Made by a program: the position numbers and the translations under genes. This document shows positions 38,285 to 49,988 of a stretch of DNA of 64,000 nt, in pieces. Positions within the stretch are counted from its first letter, which is position 1. Each line of letters begins with the position of its first letter. The DNA is taken from the NCBI GenBank assembly GCA_001600355.1, contig BCJU01000012.1, positions 1-64,000 of the forward strand, in the 5' to 3' direction. Source of the stretch: Meira nashicola. Taxonomy: Eukaryota; Basidiomycota; Exobasidiomycetes; Exobasidiales; Brachybasidiaceae. Under the pieces are notes generated by a model. That model had not been told where the DNA came from. It worked only from the letters and a program-made list of their open reading frames with translations, and made no database searches.

Positions 38285-38342
38285 TGCTATTATCTGTTTT
38301 GCAATGTACAAGTTCAAAGGCCTTGAGATAAAATTCTCAGAT

Positions 38343-38411
38343 ACGACGTCGTCTAACGGAGAGATACTAGACTCTGATTCCGGTGAAGGTTGTTCGACTC
38401 AACCCGTTCTA
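38343..38411 (+). tRNA. Mitochondrial-type tRNA, Gln-like, decayed
   Basis: The T-arm GGTTG/CAACC with loop TTCGACT is perfect. The anticodon loop CTCTGAT would give CTG (Gln) and could derive from the usual TTG by one change. The acceptor stem no longer pairs well, so it is likely non-functional. Confidence 0.45.
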
Positions 38412-38440
38412 GTGTATACAAAATGAATATTGAAAACGAT

Positions 38441-38512
38441 GAGAGTTACAGGAATCGAACCTGTGACATAATTATTTAAAGTAATCTACTCCATCAACTG
38501 AGTTGATCCCCC
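38441..38512 (-). tRNA. Mitochondrial-type tRNA on the minus strand, Lys-like body
   Basis: On the minus strand GGGGGAT pairs with AACTCTC with wobbles and one mismatch, an AACTC/GAGT D-arm is present and the T-arm ACAGG/CCTGT with loop TTCGATT is perfect. The anticodon stem GATTA/TAATT encloses CTTTAAA, placing TTA in the anticodon slot, which no standard tRNA has. The body resembles mitochondrial tRNA-Lys, so a mutated anticodon is likely. Confidence 0.5.
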
Positions 38513-38931
38513 TGACATTTTTATTATTCTCCCGTTGTACTTCACATGTAATGAGTCTTTAATAATGAATACAAAGTTCTCATGCTCGGAGTTACATTTA
38601 ACATACTTCTTATATTAGATACTGATATGTTAAGATAACCAAACCGCCATTAGTGAAGTCAAGATGATTGCTAATTGTCTGGCAATGTAAACGCCTTATG
38701 ACTTCGAATCTCCGTGTGTCCGAAATATTTAGTTAAAGCCGAACTCCTAGTAACAGATACAACTACAAATTTGTATTAAAAGTTCGAATGTCCTTTTGTC
38801 CGAAATCTTCCAGATTTCTCGGAAAATCACACTTTATGATATTTACTTTCAAGTATAAGTAACACGGTATTTCTCTAATCTGTAGAGGTTTTCATATGAG
38901 CAAGAAACGTAATTTGTACATAAAGGTGTAC
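38513..38931. other. AT-rich spacer of numt B with T-arm-like pieces
   Basis: Two similar pieces, TTCGAATCTCCG near 38705 and TTCGAATGTCC near 38784, each followed by a TGTCCGAAAT-like end, suggest two more degraded tRNAs, but no cloverleaf could be built. Probably mitochondrial intergenic DNA upstream of cox1. Confidence 0.4.
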
Positions 38932-39118
38932 ATGTCTCGTTGGCTCAATTCAACGATTGCGAAAGATTTTGGGACGCTGTATCTGATTATTGCTGTATTT
39001 GCAGGGATGATTATTGGAACAGCTTTCTCGATGCTAATTCGAATAGAACTAACTAGCAGCACCTGGAGTACAAAATCTAAATGGAGATAATCAAGTCAAT
39101 CATGAAGGAAAAGATGTT
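38932..39118 (+). pseudogene. cox1: Mitochondrial cox1 N-terminal fragment (numt B)
   Basis: From ATG at 38932 the frame reads [19 protein letters not shown], then [18 protein letters not shown], the N-terminus of cytochrome c oxidase subunit I. After about 39060 the match continues one frame over as [14 protein letters not shown] and then stops matching. A frameshift and truncation make it a dead nuclear copy. In mitochondria the protein is the catalytic subunit of complex IV. Confidence 0.92.
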
Positions 39119-40033
39119 AGAAGAAGTGCGGTGGGACTGGAGATGAAAGGTTTTAAGAAACAGAAAATTTGAGACATGGCGCATCGGCTGGGAAAAGTAA
39201 TCTGTGAAACACAAGAACTATTGTGGCGAAGTTTGGTGGTATAAGCCTACAATTCTCCTGATTGTTCTAGATAAAAGTATTTAGGTGTCCTCAATTATGT
39301 CAGAAAATGTAGAAATATCCATGTGACTCTAAGGTTTTATTTATCGCCTAGTAGGAACATTTCAGTGTGATTCGAAGCTGTCTGAAAATTTAAATCAAGC
39401 TTCTGTCTCTTCGAGTACATTATTCTGGTTTAATTCTTTCTCCACACTGATGCAGAAAAATCGTAACCCGTCAGAACGCTGAAAATTGCAAAATTGAGAA
39501 AGTTTCACTTTTCTATGTGTACAAGGCTTCGGCGACTCGACGACTAAGCTTTACTATTCAACAACATCAAAATTTGGTCTTTGACGAACGAGGGATATCT
39601 TTTAAGCCAATTTGCGGTCAAATATTTTTGACTTCGAATCAATGCAAACCTCTGGTGCTCACCATGAATCTCATATATGGGTACAAGGTCATTTCTGTGA
39701 TGCGCTATCCATGACAGAACATGGTAACAGAATAGTGATCTTCCTAAACATCAATTCAACGAAGTAAATTATATGAGGGTTCGAAAGAGTGGAATAAGCA
39801 GCAAGAGAGGATCACTTTTGTTCTGATTAGAGCGTTCGTATCTTGGTCCGACACTACAGACACAGAGTGCTGTCTGCAATTCAGCTTCTTGATGAGTACT
39901 TTCCAGCCTTTTTATGAATTAAAATGTGTTCAAGCTGAGAATAATCCGATAATTGTGCCCGACGAATGTAAACTCCCCTAGATTATCTTCATACGATTGG
40001 AGAAGATATGTCGAAGGGTTGAACAGCTGCTCT
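39119..40033. other. No supported gene
   Basis: Short unassigned ORFs only (39517-39714). It separates the mitochondrial insert from the 3' end of the HNH gene. Confidence 0.35.
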
Positions 40034-40968
40034 TTATGATGCCGGCGTAAAGTCTGCATCAGCATCCATCCGCAGCGAAAAGCCACGGTAATGCATTTGG
40101 ATACACTGACGATGATGCCATAATAAAAGTTCAGGGATTGGCCAGTACGATCTCGGAAGGTTGAAGCGTTCAGGTCCGAACACCTTGCCATGATAAAAGG
40201 AGAGAGAGGTCCCTGCTGTAGAAGACATGTATTACCCATTCATCTCCCTTGTATAGTTAAAAAGATAGTTGGGCATAACGAAAATCAGTTGAATTCTCGC
40301 AGAGTCTCTTCAAAGACACTTACTCTGGGAAATATACTTATGTCGTATTTGTCGTAATTTCGATGTACACATTCATCAAGGAGTAAGCCCATCCATGGCT
40401 CAAATAACCATTCATCTCGATACCCAAGACTTTGGGCATGAATCTGCTCAAGTATATGACAGTTAGATCGCAGTGAGGTCAGTCAAAATCTCTAAGTTTG
40501 ATTTGCAGACTGTGCTGATGTACTCACATCGGTTCGGCTGTATGGAACCATATGCGAGGCCGTGCAGTTGTCGTAGGGCGTATCTGCAATGAGACAACGC
40601 CCGACGCGAGCAATAAGACCCAAGAGGAGTTTATTCTGTGTTCGCATGAGAAAAGACCTTGTTTAGGATCATAATATCTGCGCATCTTGGATATTGCTGT
40701 GTACTATAATCTCACTTGATTCGCAGTGGAGCGTTTCGAATTACTCATCGTACTGATAGATAGACTTGAGCCGTCACCTGCAGGTCTTCCTCTCTGCTTG
40801 CCAATGGGGCCTCTCCGAAGGTCGAATGAGGTTTCAGGATTTTCTCGAAGGTATTGCGATTAGTATCTACGACAAGAGAAGACCATACAAGCACCTCATT
40901 CGCTCACCTTGCCTTTTGTAAGTAAAGATGCCCGCGGTTGGCACTTCACCAAGATTGACCGGCTCTGA
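40034..40968 (-). CDS. Fungal HNH-nuclease family protein with AT-hook-like motif
   Basis: Minus-strand exons 40968-40908 (5' limit unknown), 40843-40716, 40635-40528, 40443-40324 and 40247-40034 join in frame through GT-AG introns. Order: a linker with RGRP core (GKQRGRPAG), then RCLIADTPYDNC followed by SHMVPYS (first HNH His), then GLLLDECVHRNYD (the LHxxFD-like second half), and a conserved C-terminal region with HGK, LLLWHHRQC and a MHYRGF end as in fungal HNH_2-type proteins. The N of the usual NGLLL motif is M here, so catalysis may be impaired. Upstream pieces at 41045-41390 may be further exons, but frames with stops lie between. The role of the family in fungi is unsettled. Confidence 0.75.
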
Positions 40969-41044
40969 ACTAGGAAAGGCAAAGCATGAAATCTTACACC
41001 GACAGAATTACCGATCGGGATCATTATTCGCTTGCTAAACCTCA

Positions 41045-41390
41045 TTAGCTTGAATTGCGCTTCCCAAAGCTCCTGTCTATGACCTTCAAAGTGTCCGAAT
41101 GTTCATGAATAAGTTTCAAGACGTCATTTGTGTTAAGCGGTAGACGCTGCTTTCGTTTTCTATGCACAAAGTTTCTAAACCTGTTCGAAAGGCTTATGGT
41201 GATCAGCTGACAAATGGCATATCTGGTAAAAGTCACTCCAATTCATGTGCTGCCGCGATCTTGCACTGGTAAAGCTTGGGATTCGCGAAGCTCAGCCTCA
41301 TCGGAACCGCTCGAGGTCATAATTGGTGACCCTACGAGAACGTTTGGCGCGATATAGATAGCATCGTAAAACTGTGTCTCAGAACACACT
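41045..41390 (-). other. Possible 5' exons of the HNH gene
   Basis: Minus-strand frames reading APNVLVGSPIMTSSGSDEAEL (about 41370-41250) and RKQRLPLNTNDVLKLIHE (41236-41045) have coding character and the right strand and place. Their splicing to the 40968 exon could not be resolved. Confidence 0.35.
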
Positions 41391-41430
41391 CATCATCACG
41401 AAGCAAGTCATCTGAATCCAATTATCATAG

Positions 41431-42212
41431 TCAGGAATTTACTTTTTTCCGAATGTTTCGCTCGGGAAAAGTAAGTTCCTGACTATATGCAAGACTAGCA
41501 GCATCCTCTTCCTCCCAGAAAGTGTCCCAGATGTTGCTTGGCATTAGTGATGCACTCGAGTTTTCGTCCTGGTCAGTGAGAAACATACTTTGGGAAATAA
41601 CGCCATATTGTTGACTTCGACGTGACTTGTCAGCTTGCATTAAATACATCTTGGGTGTAAATGTAGGGGTTGAAGCCCCTTTTTTTGCTTTTTGCTGAGA
41701 GCTTCGAGATGACCATGATTCAACCACTGCACCAAAGGTATACTATCAATCGGGTCAAACGTATCGCTGCGATCCGCATGATGAGAAATCTTGGTCCCTA
41801 CCGCGCTGGGTCTTGATGTCCGAAATGGGCTTTCCGGATGTATAGGCATTTCATTATGTTGTAGAGCATCGAGATCCATGGCCAGAGACTCTTCGACCCA
41901 ATTTGTTTCCTGCTCACGACAATTTATTTTTGTTCTGTTGCAAATCGATGAAAAGATATCTTTACTGGTTCGATTTGATTGTAGGGCTTCGTACAAGTTT
42001 TCCCAAAATATTGCAAACCATTCGTAGAGGAGGCTTTTTTCACCCTCTCGGCGGACTGGTACACCTTCATCCGTCCGTATCCCTGTTTCGCTGACGATAG
42101 CATTTGCAGTTCGGAGCAAATTATTCTTTAAGCAGTAGTCGTGCATGTATAAATGAAGAAGACGGTGAACGCTCGGATTTTCACTCGAGATCGGATTGTC
42201 TGCTTTAGGCAT
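41431..42212 (-). CDS. LisH-domain protein, Flo8/Som1-like
   Basis: The N-terminal frame (42212-41640) holds a LisH helix pair: VHRLLHLYMHDYCLKNNLLR followed by TANAIVSETGI, then the LLYEWFAIFWE stretch typical of fungal Flo8/Som1 and animal SSBP relatives. LisH proteins dimerise and act as transcription co-regulators, in fungi in filamentous growth and adhesion. The second part (KGASTPTFTPKMYL, then an acidic DTFWEEEDAA end, 41727-41431) is in another frame. An A-rich run near 41685 or a 38-nt intron with donor GTGCAG could join them. Either a sequencing or assembly indel, an atypical intron or a real frameshift is possible. Confidence 0.72.
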
Positions 42213-43597
42213 TGACGTCTTGGATGCGCTACGTTAGGGCAACCGAAGATAAACTTTCATTCCACCTGATGATTCTGTCATTCTCTCTAATGAGTATAGT
42301 TGAAAGTAAAATGGAGTCACAAGAGACACAATTGTGGACTTATTCGGAAAAGTCGATACAGATAGCTTTGATGGTGACGGTGACGTCCCGAAACACAGGT
42401 CTTTCGGATCACGTCAACTAGCGTGATATCTCGCAAATAGGGACTTATAAGCTTGAAGTAGCTTCGCACATCGACGATAGGTTCATTAATGAAAATATGA
42501 TGCAAAGGAGTGTCCGCTCAACAGTCTGAAGTGAAAATGCTTCTTGCGCCTTCCATCGATGCGGTGTCTACCGCTCCTTAGCACTTCTTTGCCCCAAGAG
42601 GGCACACTCATTGGAATGTTCCGGGTTCAACGTCAGCTGATCACATCAACAGTCTACAGTTTCTTGATGGCGGTCCATGCATACTCTCCAGCGACAAAAT
42701 CTTTCTATAGACCTAATTCCTTCAGACTAAGAGACTGTATTATTTTTTGGCAGTGCTGCCATTATTCGTGAACGGTCGAGGCTGCCGATCAGTATTTGTC
42801 TTACGGCGCGGGATCTTTTTCATAACAATACAATTTAGACTTATATTTCCGTACAGCGCAGACTCAACTAGTCCAGACTCCACTACGCAAGAACACCAAG
42901 AGGAATCAACTAAGGCTGTCTGTTTCTGAACGCTCATACCAAATTTTGCTAAATCTTAGCGGAAATTAGAATTTCTGCATCAATTCCCATTTTATCAAAG
43001 GAATTGAACTTACAAGGTGCGTTTCATTCGAGAAAGCTGAATACATTTGAATTGGGTTGCGAATCCGCATCAAGTGTGAGGCAGACTTTGATGAAGAAAA
43101 AAAACGCAAAAGCACCATTCTCCCGCCGCCGTTCTCCGATGCAAAAAAAAAAGTTTAGATACAGAAACAACCAATGGAGTTATCCATATATTCATGCATC
43201 GGAATATCAGCCACTTTCATTCAGATCACACAGTTGATATTTTGTGAGTAGAGCTGTAGATGCATATAGGCGACGTCTACTTTGGCTCGTGATGCACTTT
43301 ACACTTTCAAGTGCATGAGAATGACTCTTCCAAAAAGGCAAGCAGCAAGCACCCTGTTCACGTTACTTAAACCCGCATGCTCTCTTTGTACTCTGAAAAA
43401 GACTAACAACACGATCGAAATGCCACTTTGACAGCTTCTTTTCCTTTTTCAAGATCTTCGAACGGACGTATTCGTCTTTGTTGTTCAAATGAATCCAACT
43501 TCCTCTCCATAAGCACCATCAATGTCAACATCAGTAGAACATCAATGGATAACATATACAGCAAGCGTTTAGACCGTTCTCATTCATATTATCAGGC
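42213..43597. other. Intergenic between divergent LisH and GATA genes
   Basis: No supported gene. Short overlapping ORFs only. Promoters of the minus-strand LisH gene and plus-strand GATA gene must lie here. Confidence 0.4.
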
Positions 43598-45421
43598 ATG
43601 AAGGTTGACGAAAAAGCAGCCATACCTCTTGCTCGTCAAAGCAGAGCGGATAACATCAAAGAGGGCGACATTTTCCATCAATGTCGATCATTTGAAGGAC
43701 ATCATGCCTTTGTGCCAACACATTATTTCACCTTTGATCGCAGCAGGAGTCCCCCTCGCGCTGAGACAGGTCAATTGGATAGACCATCACGCTATACAAG
43801 CATTGAATCACAGTCAGCACCTGCATTACCAACCTACCTGGATGACCCTGATTCGAGCAGACAAAATCCGATTGGTCTCGAAGGAATGCCATTGAATGAA
43901 AGGGAAAAGAAGTGGTGGAATGAAGAGAGTAGGGTTATGGAACCCTTCTTAAAACAATAAGTTGACCTTTTCGACCTCCTCCCACAGCTTTGTGAAATTG
44001 CTCGCAACTTGGCAGATTTCGCATCCTTCGTCCATCGAACTGGGCGAATACCACCCCTGAACAACCTAGACTGGTTACGCTCGAATTTTCAAGTCCTCGC
44101 TGAGAATGTGTCTTTACTATGTAGTGAGTATGCGCGTCAGAAAAAGAGATGGACGAAATGTGTTTATCCAGTCAATTTTGGGCTCAGTAAAGATGACAGA
44201 CCCATCACAATACAGTAAAAAGCTAATATCTCAATCACCGACCTCGGAAGGTGGATGTAGCAAAGTACTTCAGACGTCTTTTCCACCACCTCCACCCTAC
44301 CGACATGTCTCATACGATAAAATAATTGCGCCTGGTACGTCCTTGCGTTGAAATGCTACTGTCAACATTACAATAACCTCTTCGTTCTCTTCCTGGATAT
44401 AGGTCGACCGATGCGGCCCTTGGGATCTCTTACTGTTTTGACAGGAAAGCGTTCGGATGTGCCATACAACAGACCGTCTTATTCAGTGCAAGCCCATAGG
44501 TCTTTTAACAAGTTCGAGATCGGACCAGAAAGGATGGATCCGGATCGCATCAATTGCCGGGAACTTAGCTCGGAACCAAGCAAGGTAAGTGAGATGGGAC
44601 GTCCAGATATCCTTCCCGAATCAAACTTTGCAAGGGGTCGAGCGTCTTCCGGCAATGGACCTACACACGCTCCCTCGATCGAGCTAGAGCACCCTTCGGA
44701 GATGGCCGGTTCTAGCAGATTAGCTGGCACTGTTCCTCCATTGCTAACTTCACCACCTGGTAATTTCATACGTCACCCAAATGACTCGCTACGATCAGCT
44801 TATAGCACACGTGAAACAATTAGATACAATCATAGAGCACCCCTTCCCAGAGAGCACCATGGAGGAAATCCGGCAGGACTTCCCGTCGCACAGCCTCCTT
44901 CTCGCCATTCTCAATCTGGAAGACGAATTTCTTCCGATTCTGGAGGAAAATTGCATCCCACCAGCTACTCTCCGCCGTATAGTATTAAAATTGATCGACG
45001 ATATGGCTTTAAGCCGCCTTCAGATCGTCATTCTGCTCAACATAGAGCTCGTACCTCAAGTGGACATCATGGTGATGAGTATAGGGACGCCAATCAGCAC
45101 GATCAATTACACGGAAGTGGTGATGAAAGTGGAAATATGGGTTTTAGCCCATCAAAACATCGTAAACGGTCACGAGCGCCTACTCCTGGCAACTGTGTCT
45201 GTTGTGGCGTTCGTGATAAGCCTGAATGGCGACGAGGTCCAAGCGGAGCGCGAACTTTATGTAATGCATGTGGATTACATTTCTCAAAGTTACTTCGAAG
45301 GAAAATACTAGAAGAAGGAAATGAATCCGCAACTGTGACTGTTGATGAATTACGTTTGAATCTCAGACCTCCGGATAATGGTTCTGTAGATCACCTTCGT
45401 TCTAAAAATCGCAAGCTTTAA
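43598..45421 (+). CDS. GATA-type transcription factor
   Basis: Exons 43598-44123, 44188-44334 and 44403-45421 join in frame through introns of 64 and 68 nt. A Leu-rich helical region (LCEIARNLADFASFVHR) precedes a long disordered Ser/Pro/Arg/His-rich middle. One GATA finger at 45194-45271 reads CVCCGVRDKPEWRRGPSG and then LCNACGLHFSKLLRRK, spacing CX2CX18CX2C, followed by a basic tail. The DKPEWRRGP style is common in basidiomycete factors of the white-collar-2 finger class, but no PAS domain is seen. An in-frame TAA at 43958-43960 interrupts exon 1; a 33-nt intron (43929-43961) would remove it in frame, or the gene starts later, or it is a nonsense mutation. Confidence 0.8.
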
Positions 45422-47520
45422 ATCATATTACATTATATAATCTCTTTTCGGCACAATGCACGAAATCCCGTGCACTATTTGTTTTGTTTTGTGCCTCCTT
45501 GTCGCAACTTGTTGTAGCTTTCGTTCTTATTATGCCTCGCAGATAGCCTGTTGCAGCGTATGCAATTTGTATAATACACGAGAAATACACAGGCATTTTA
45601 TCACCTTTTAGCTATTGATGTTGCTAGAAAAGTCAGCCTTCTTTTGACAGCATATTTAAATCTGCTGGATTGTTTAGAAGTATTGCGCAGATCTAGTGCA
45701 AATCCTAGCGCAATAATCGATCTTGAGCCTATAAATAATCACACTTCCTTAAAATCCATCTTGCTTATCTTTGCTAAGCACTCTCTGATTTCTGCAGTGA
45801 GGTAGGGATGGAAGGGTTCGGAGGCTTCACAAAATCTTTTTGAGCTAATTTGAGCCTTATTTCATTCGGGTCTCTCCGCGCTACTAACTTCTCCACGCTA
45901 GTGCCTTGCGAGCGTCAGCATTGCTTCGTTTTCCTAATGAGCGCATCTGCGAAGAAAAGCCACTTTTGACTTGCCCATTTGCTTGAGATGGGCAAGGAAA
46001 GCATGCATCGTGAAAGAGCAAACCTACCAAGAAGCAACCTGTCATGCTCTTTGCCAGCCTGCAAGTCAGATTCAGACGGTGAAGATAGGGTCATTGTCGC
46101 AAGCCTGAGACGTAGAGAAAAAAAAACAATATATGTGTATGTTTTTTACGGCTTGCACCACAGTAGAAGGTCTAGACTGAAAGATCTGACATAGTCTTCT
46201 GTCGTTGGTGGTGAGTAAAATGCTTTGAAACTTCTATGTTAACGTCTGACTTCCAAAATTGAGGAAACTTTGAACTACTCCGTGAGAAGCTGAGAAAGTT
46301 GATAGAAAGACAAAAACGAATAGTTTGATAAGATGGCGCACAGGTTTTGATTTCATTGGAACCTTGCCAATACGATTTGTTTTAAAGCTTGGCTGCTAGT
46401 GTACTTGTAAAGAGAGATGGAACTGATCCAATGCTCTGTTGCACAAATAGAGGCACTCCAACCTCCTCTTGTGTCACATGAGACTGCCACTGTGAAACCT
46501 TGCAATAATGACTTACCAAACGAAATGGCTGGATGGCATATATGAGTTGAGCAGAAAATAGAAAACAGATCTTTGTTGACCTATTCAAGACATAGTAGCA
46601 AAAGGTACAGTTTGGTGTAAATAGGATTAGAAAAAGGTTTTGTTTTTCACAATTTATACACGCACATGTGACGGTACCAGGCACAGCACAACTTTTTTCA
46701 CAATTTGTATACGCATACGTAAATGGCATACTGTGGCAAATTTTCTTTTCTGGACGTCATGCCGACAAGGGAGGGCTATCAGCTTTTCGACACAAACTTA
46801 TTCCTATTTAGGCTACTCTAAATATACTTTTTCCCCTGTTCTACACCTCATTTCCTACAACTACAGCAGCACATACAATGAAAGAAGTCATACGTATTGA
46901 AATAAGTGATAAGTGTAGTGAATTGTAGAGAAGTTGGTTCCATAAAAGTATGAGAAGGGTTTTTGAATGGAAGTAGCCTGAACAGCATGAGACGTGATTT
47001 GGGTACATTCTGAACAATTTTGAATCTCCAGGATCTTGCACTGCATCATGAGTATAAGGAAATATCAAGATGGATGCTATACATTTATCTTGGCAAAAAG
47101 AATTTTGGCCCGGCCGCCCACTATGACGTCGTATTGTCCGACGGATCGGGCCGACTACAATTAGAGATTTGTGGGGTAAATAATAGATATGCGTGGATGC
47201 GTCCGTTGTGCGAAGGTCTCATTGATTCTGTGTATTTTGCCCGCCCCAATAGCTTGTCTTATCACACGTCCTGTACTAGGGGATGAGTGTGGGCCATCTG
47301 CTGGAATAAAACTTCAGCCAAGATTCTCTCCATGCCAAGAAAACTTGAATGCGTGCAGTTTTTACACAAAATGCAGTACCGCTCTTGTATCATGTTTTCA
47401 AACAATTTAATTTCACATCTTGCATATACCTGCTCCTCTGCCGAACTTGTGCACCAGTAAACCAAAAAGTACAAAGAGGCTGTTCCTGTGCGTATTTAGC
47501 TAAATAAAGATAAGAATCTG
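45422..47520. other. No supported gene
   Basis: ORFs at 45979-46194, 46382-46729 (minus) and 47020-47286 have no recognised content. Near 46645 and 46690 a 20-bp near-identical direct repeat (TTTTCACAATTTRTAYACGCA type) is present. Confidence 0.35.
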
Positions 47521-47525
47521 TATAT

Positions 47526-48610
47526 GTGCATGCAAAAGTCACGTTCCGTTATCTATCGATCCTTTTTTCTCTTTGGCCTAGTTGCTTATCGGTCATTGGC
47601 TGTCAAAAACTGCTTTGTGCTCGGATATGCCGAACACTTTCGCGCTTTCCATGCGCAGCAGTGAATTTTAGCTCTTTTGTTCTTAAAGGGACTCTCTTCT
47701 TTTTCCTGAAGGGGCCACCATTGTTATGTCATGGCTGTATAAGAATTTGTCATAGTTCGAAGGTGCGCATGCGTCCAAGAATGATTGATCATGACACGTT
47801 ACAAACAAATGAATGCATCGAATGCTACACAACAACAGACAGCAAACAAAGGTGCAAGATCACAAAGATTAAATTGAGCAAAGTTGGTTGTTTTACTTGT
47901 AGTGCACGTGGAAAAAGATGTGGTGAAATAAGAAATTCAAATACGGGTGGTTGTCAACGTTGTTTGAAATCAGGAATGGCATGTCTAGGCTTTCCGGAAG
48001 TACATTGTGCTACTTTGGCTGCACATTCGAAAAAATTGCAGAAGATGAGAAAGCAAGACAATCAGCTCAAAAAACAAACAGTTACAACATCATCAGATGC
48101 AAATCATTTCCGCCACCCAAGCACAAGATTTGGTGTCCAATTTTGAACTTTTCTTGAAATATGTATTTGTATGTGGATACGCCACCTTAAAATGAAACAA
48201 TTCCTCGTACTTCTGGATTGATTAGCAGTACAACAATTTCATGGAATGCAACACCTCCCACGATTGAAGCTGTCAGTCAAGAAGGAAGTGCTCAAGCAAT
48301 GACTGCTTGGCTGAACTCTTCCTTGATGCCGTTTGCACACCAAAGAGAAGGTGGAACCATCACAAGTATCGATCCACCTTTTTCAGAATTCTTGTTTGAT
48401 GATTGGATGTCATCAGATGTTCTTAAGTCGTTCGCTGACAACTCAAATGGAATACCAATAAATACTGGTGTCACACCTAGAATTGTGTCACCGTTTCAAG
48501 CTATTCGTGATGAAGATTGTGCTTTGAAATTTCTTGTATCATTTTCTGCAACTTTTTGTTCGAGCAAGGAGGGTCAAATAAGGCTCTTCTTTTGCCCAAC
48601 TCCATTTTAG
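47526..48610 (+). pseudogene. Zn2Cys6 transcription factor, second paralogue (probably broken)
   Basis: The zinc cluster at 47889-47984 reads CFTCSARGKRCGEIR, then CQRCLKSGMACLGF, spacing CX2CX6CX10CX2CX6C. The basic patch usually RRKKCDE has become RGKRCGE. A charged Lys/Gln-rich linker follows and the frame ends at 48146. The homologous downstream region resumes in another frame at 48218 with TIEAVSQEGSAQAMTAWLN and continues to 48608. In the copy at 21.5 kb the intervening part is present, so this copy has lost or scrambled it. The Met at 47769 or 47781 is a better start than 47526. A short Zn-cluster protein may still be made. Confidence 0.75.
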
Positions 48611-49988
48611 ATTGCCTCGCATCAAAGATTCATTTTGCGCCTCACAGACTTCGAGGCTTTCACAAATAGACTGGCATTATGTGTGTGTTAGGTATAGTGA
48701 CGGATAGCGCTGAGTCAACGTTTCTATTCTGTTCCTTGCATTTCCGACTTTGATGCACGTCAAACCTTCCGTGGCTATCTTGTGCAGCACCATGTGTTCC
48801 CCGTGTCCCCAATTGCTCTTTAGAGCGGTCACTGAATTATTACTTCTGTGGGTGCTCCTGATGTGTGACTTGTTCAATCAACGACGGCATCCCGTACGCT
48901 AAATTACCTATGCCAAGGTGATCGAAGTCAGCAGGTGGCCTCGCGGATTCCTGATCGTGTGTTGACTGGTTGCATGGAAAGTGCGGTTCTGCAGAAATTG
49001 GTGTGCGTAAGAATTCAGGGAGTGAAACAACCTGAAGATCGTTAAGCGTACAAAATGTCCCACATGTCCGAGTGTCGGAGCAGTCTTCCAAATTTGGAGA
49101 GAGGGTCTGTACCGTTGTCTTGTCCGAGCTCGGCAGATCTGGAGAATTATTTCATCTATTGAGAAGATTTCTTACTCTCCCGGAAACTTCGAAGTTAGCT
49201 TGTCCAGCGTCTTGAAACACTTCTTTGTTGTTCTCGCGCTCAATTAGCCTTGCCAGCTCTTCATAAACCTCCATTTGTTTTCCAATGCTTTTCTATACCC
49301 AGTCATCTCATTATTACATCGGGAATTCTATTGCGCCAATTTCTTGTGAGACAACGAAACGAAAACGGGCATTATTCAGAATTTTGTTTATTACTTGCAC
49401 TTCCAGATCTAATACTTTTGATGTCCATGGTTTCTCCAAGTACGATGTAGCTTCCTTACATATGAGCGCAGTTTCTGGTGGCAAATGAGATGAGATACGA
49501 TATCCTGTTGGTGTTCCGCCTTATTTCTTATATCGACTTTCCTTTATGCATTCCGAACTGCTAAATCAACGAAAAGAAGTTGTATGACGTCAGACCTACA
49601 AAATCTTGCTGTTAGTGGCGATGATCCAGACCTCTCCAGACTTGTGAAAGAAGAAAAAAAAAGGTCATGGCACATCCTCATTCTATACCTTTTTGATTTT
49701 AACTTCAGGATCAACGTCTCGTAAACGCTACAGGTCGTTCTTGCACCGATATCCAGATATTCACACTACTTAAATGAGAAAGGCACCGTGTCACGAGAAA
49801 GCGCGCATAAGTCTTGCCGGAAAAAAGCAAAACAGAGCCAGCCTTGCTGACCTTATGCGACACGCTTCAGTGCTTCAGTTGAGAGTAGAAATTTCGAAGT
49901 GTTTACGCGCGACGACATGCGATACAACTACTTGTAAACCAGAGGTCAAGATTTACCTTCCTCTAAGCTCTCACCACCCAGCCAACAT
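48611..49988. other. No supported gene
   Basis: Minus-strand ORFs 48677-48877 and 48840-49091 are short and unassigned. The segment before 49989 should hold the promoter of the PD-(D/E)XK gene. Confidence 0.35.

Noticed and set aside
38000..38512. Cluster of functional nuclear tRNA genes
   Set aside because: AT-rich mitochondrial-type bodies, mismatched acceptors and adjacency to cox1 remains point to a decayed mitochondrial insert.
44781..45311. 176-codon ORF overlapping the GATA exon
   Set aside because: It lies in an alternate frame of a well-supported exon with the GATA finger; overlap coding is unlikely.
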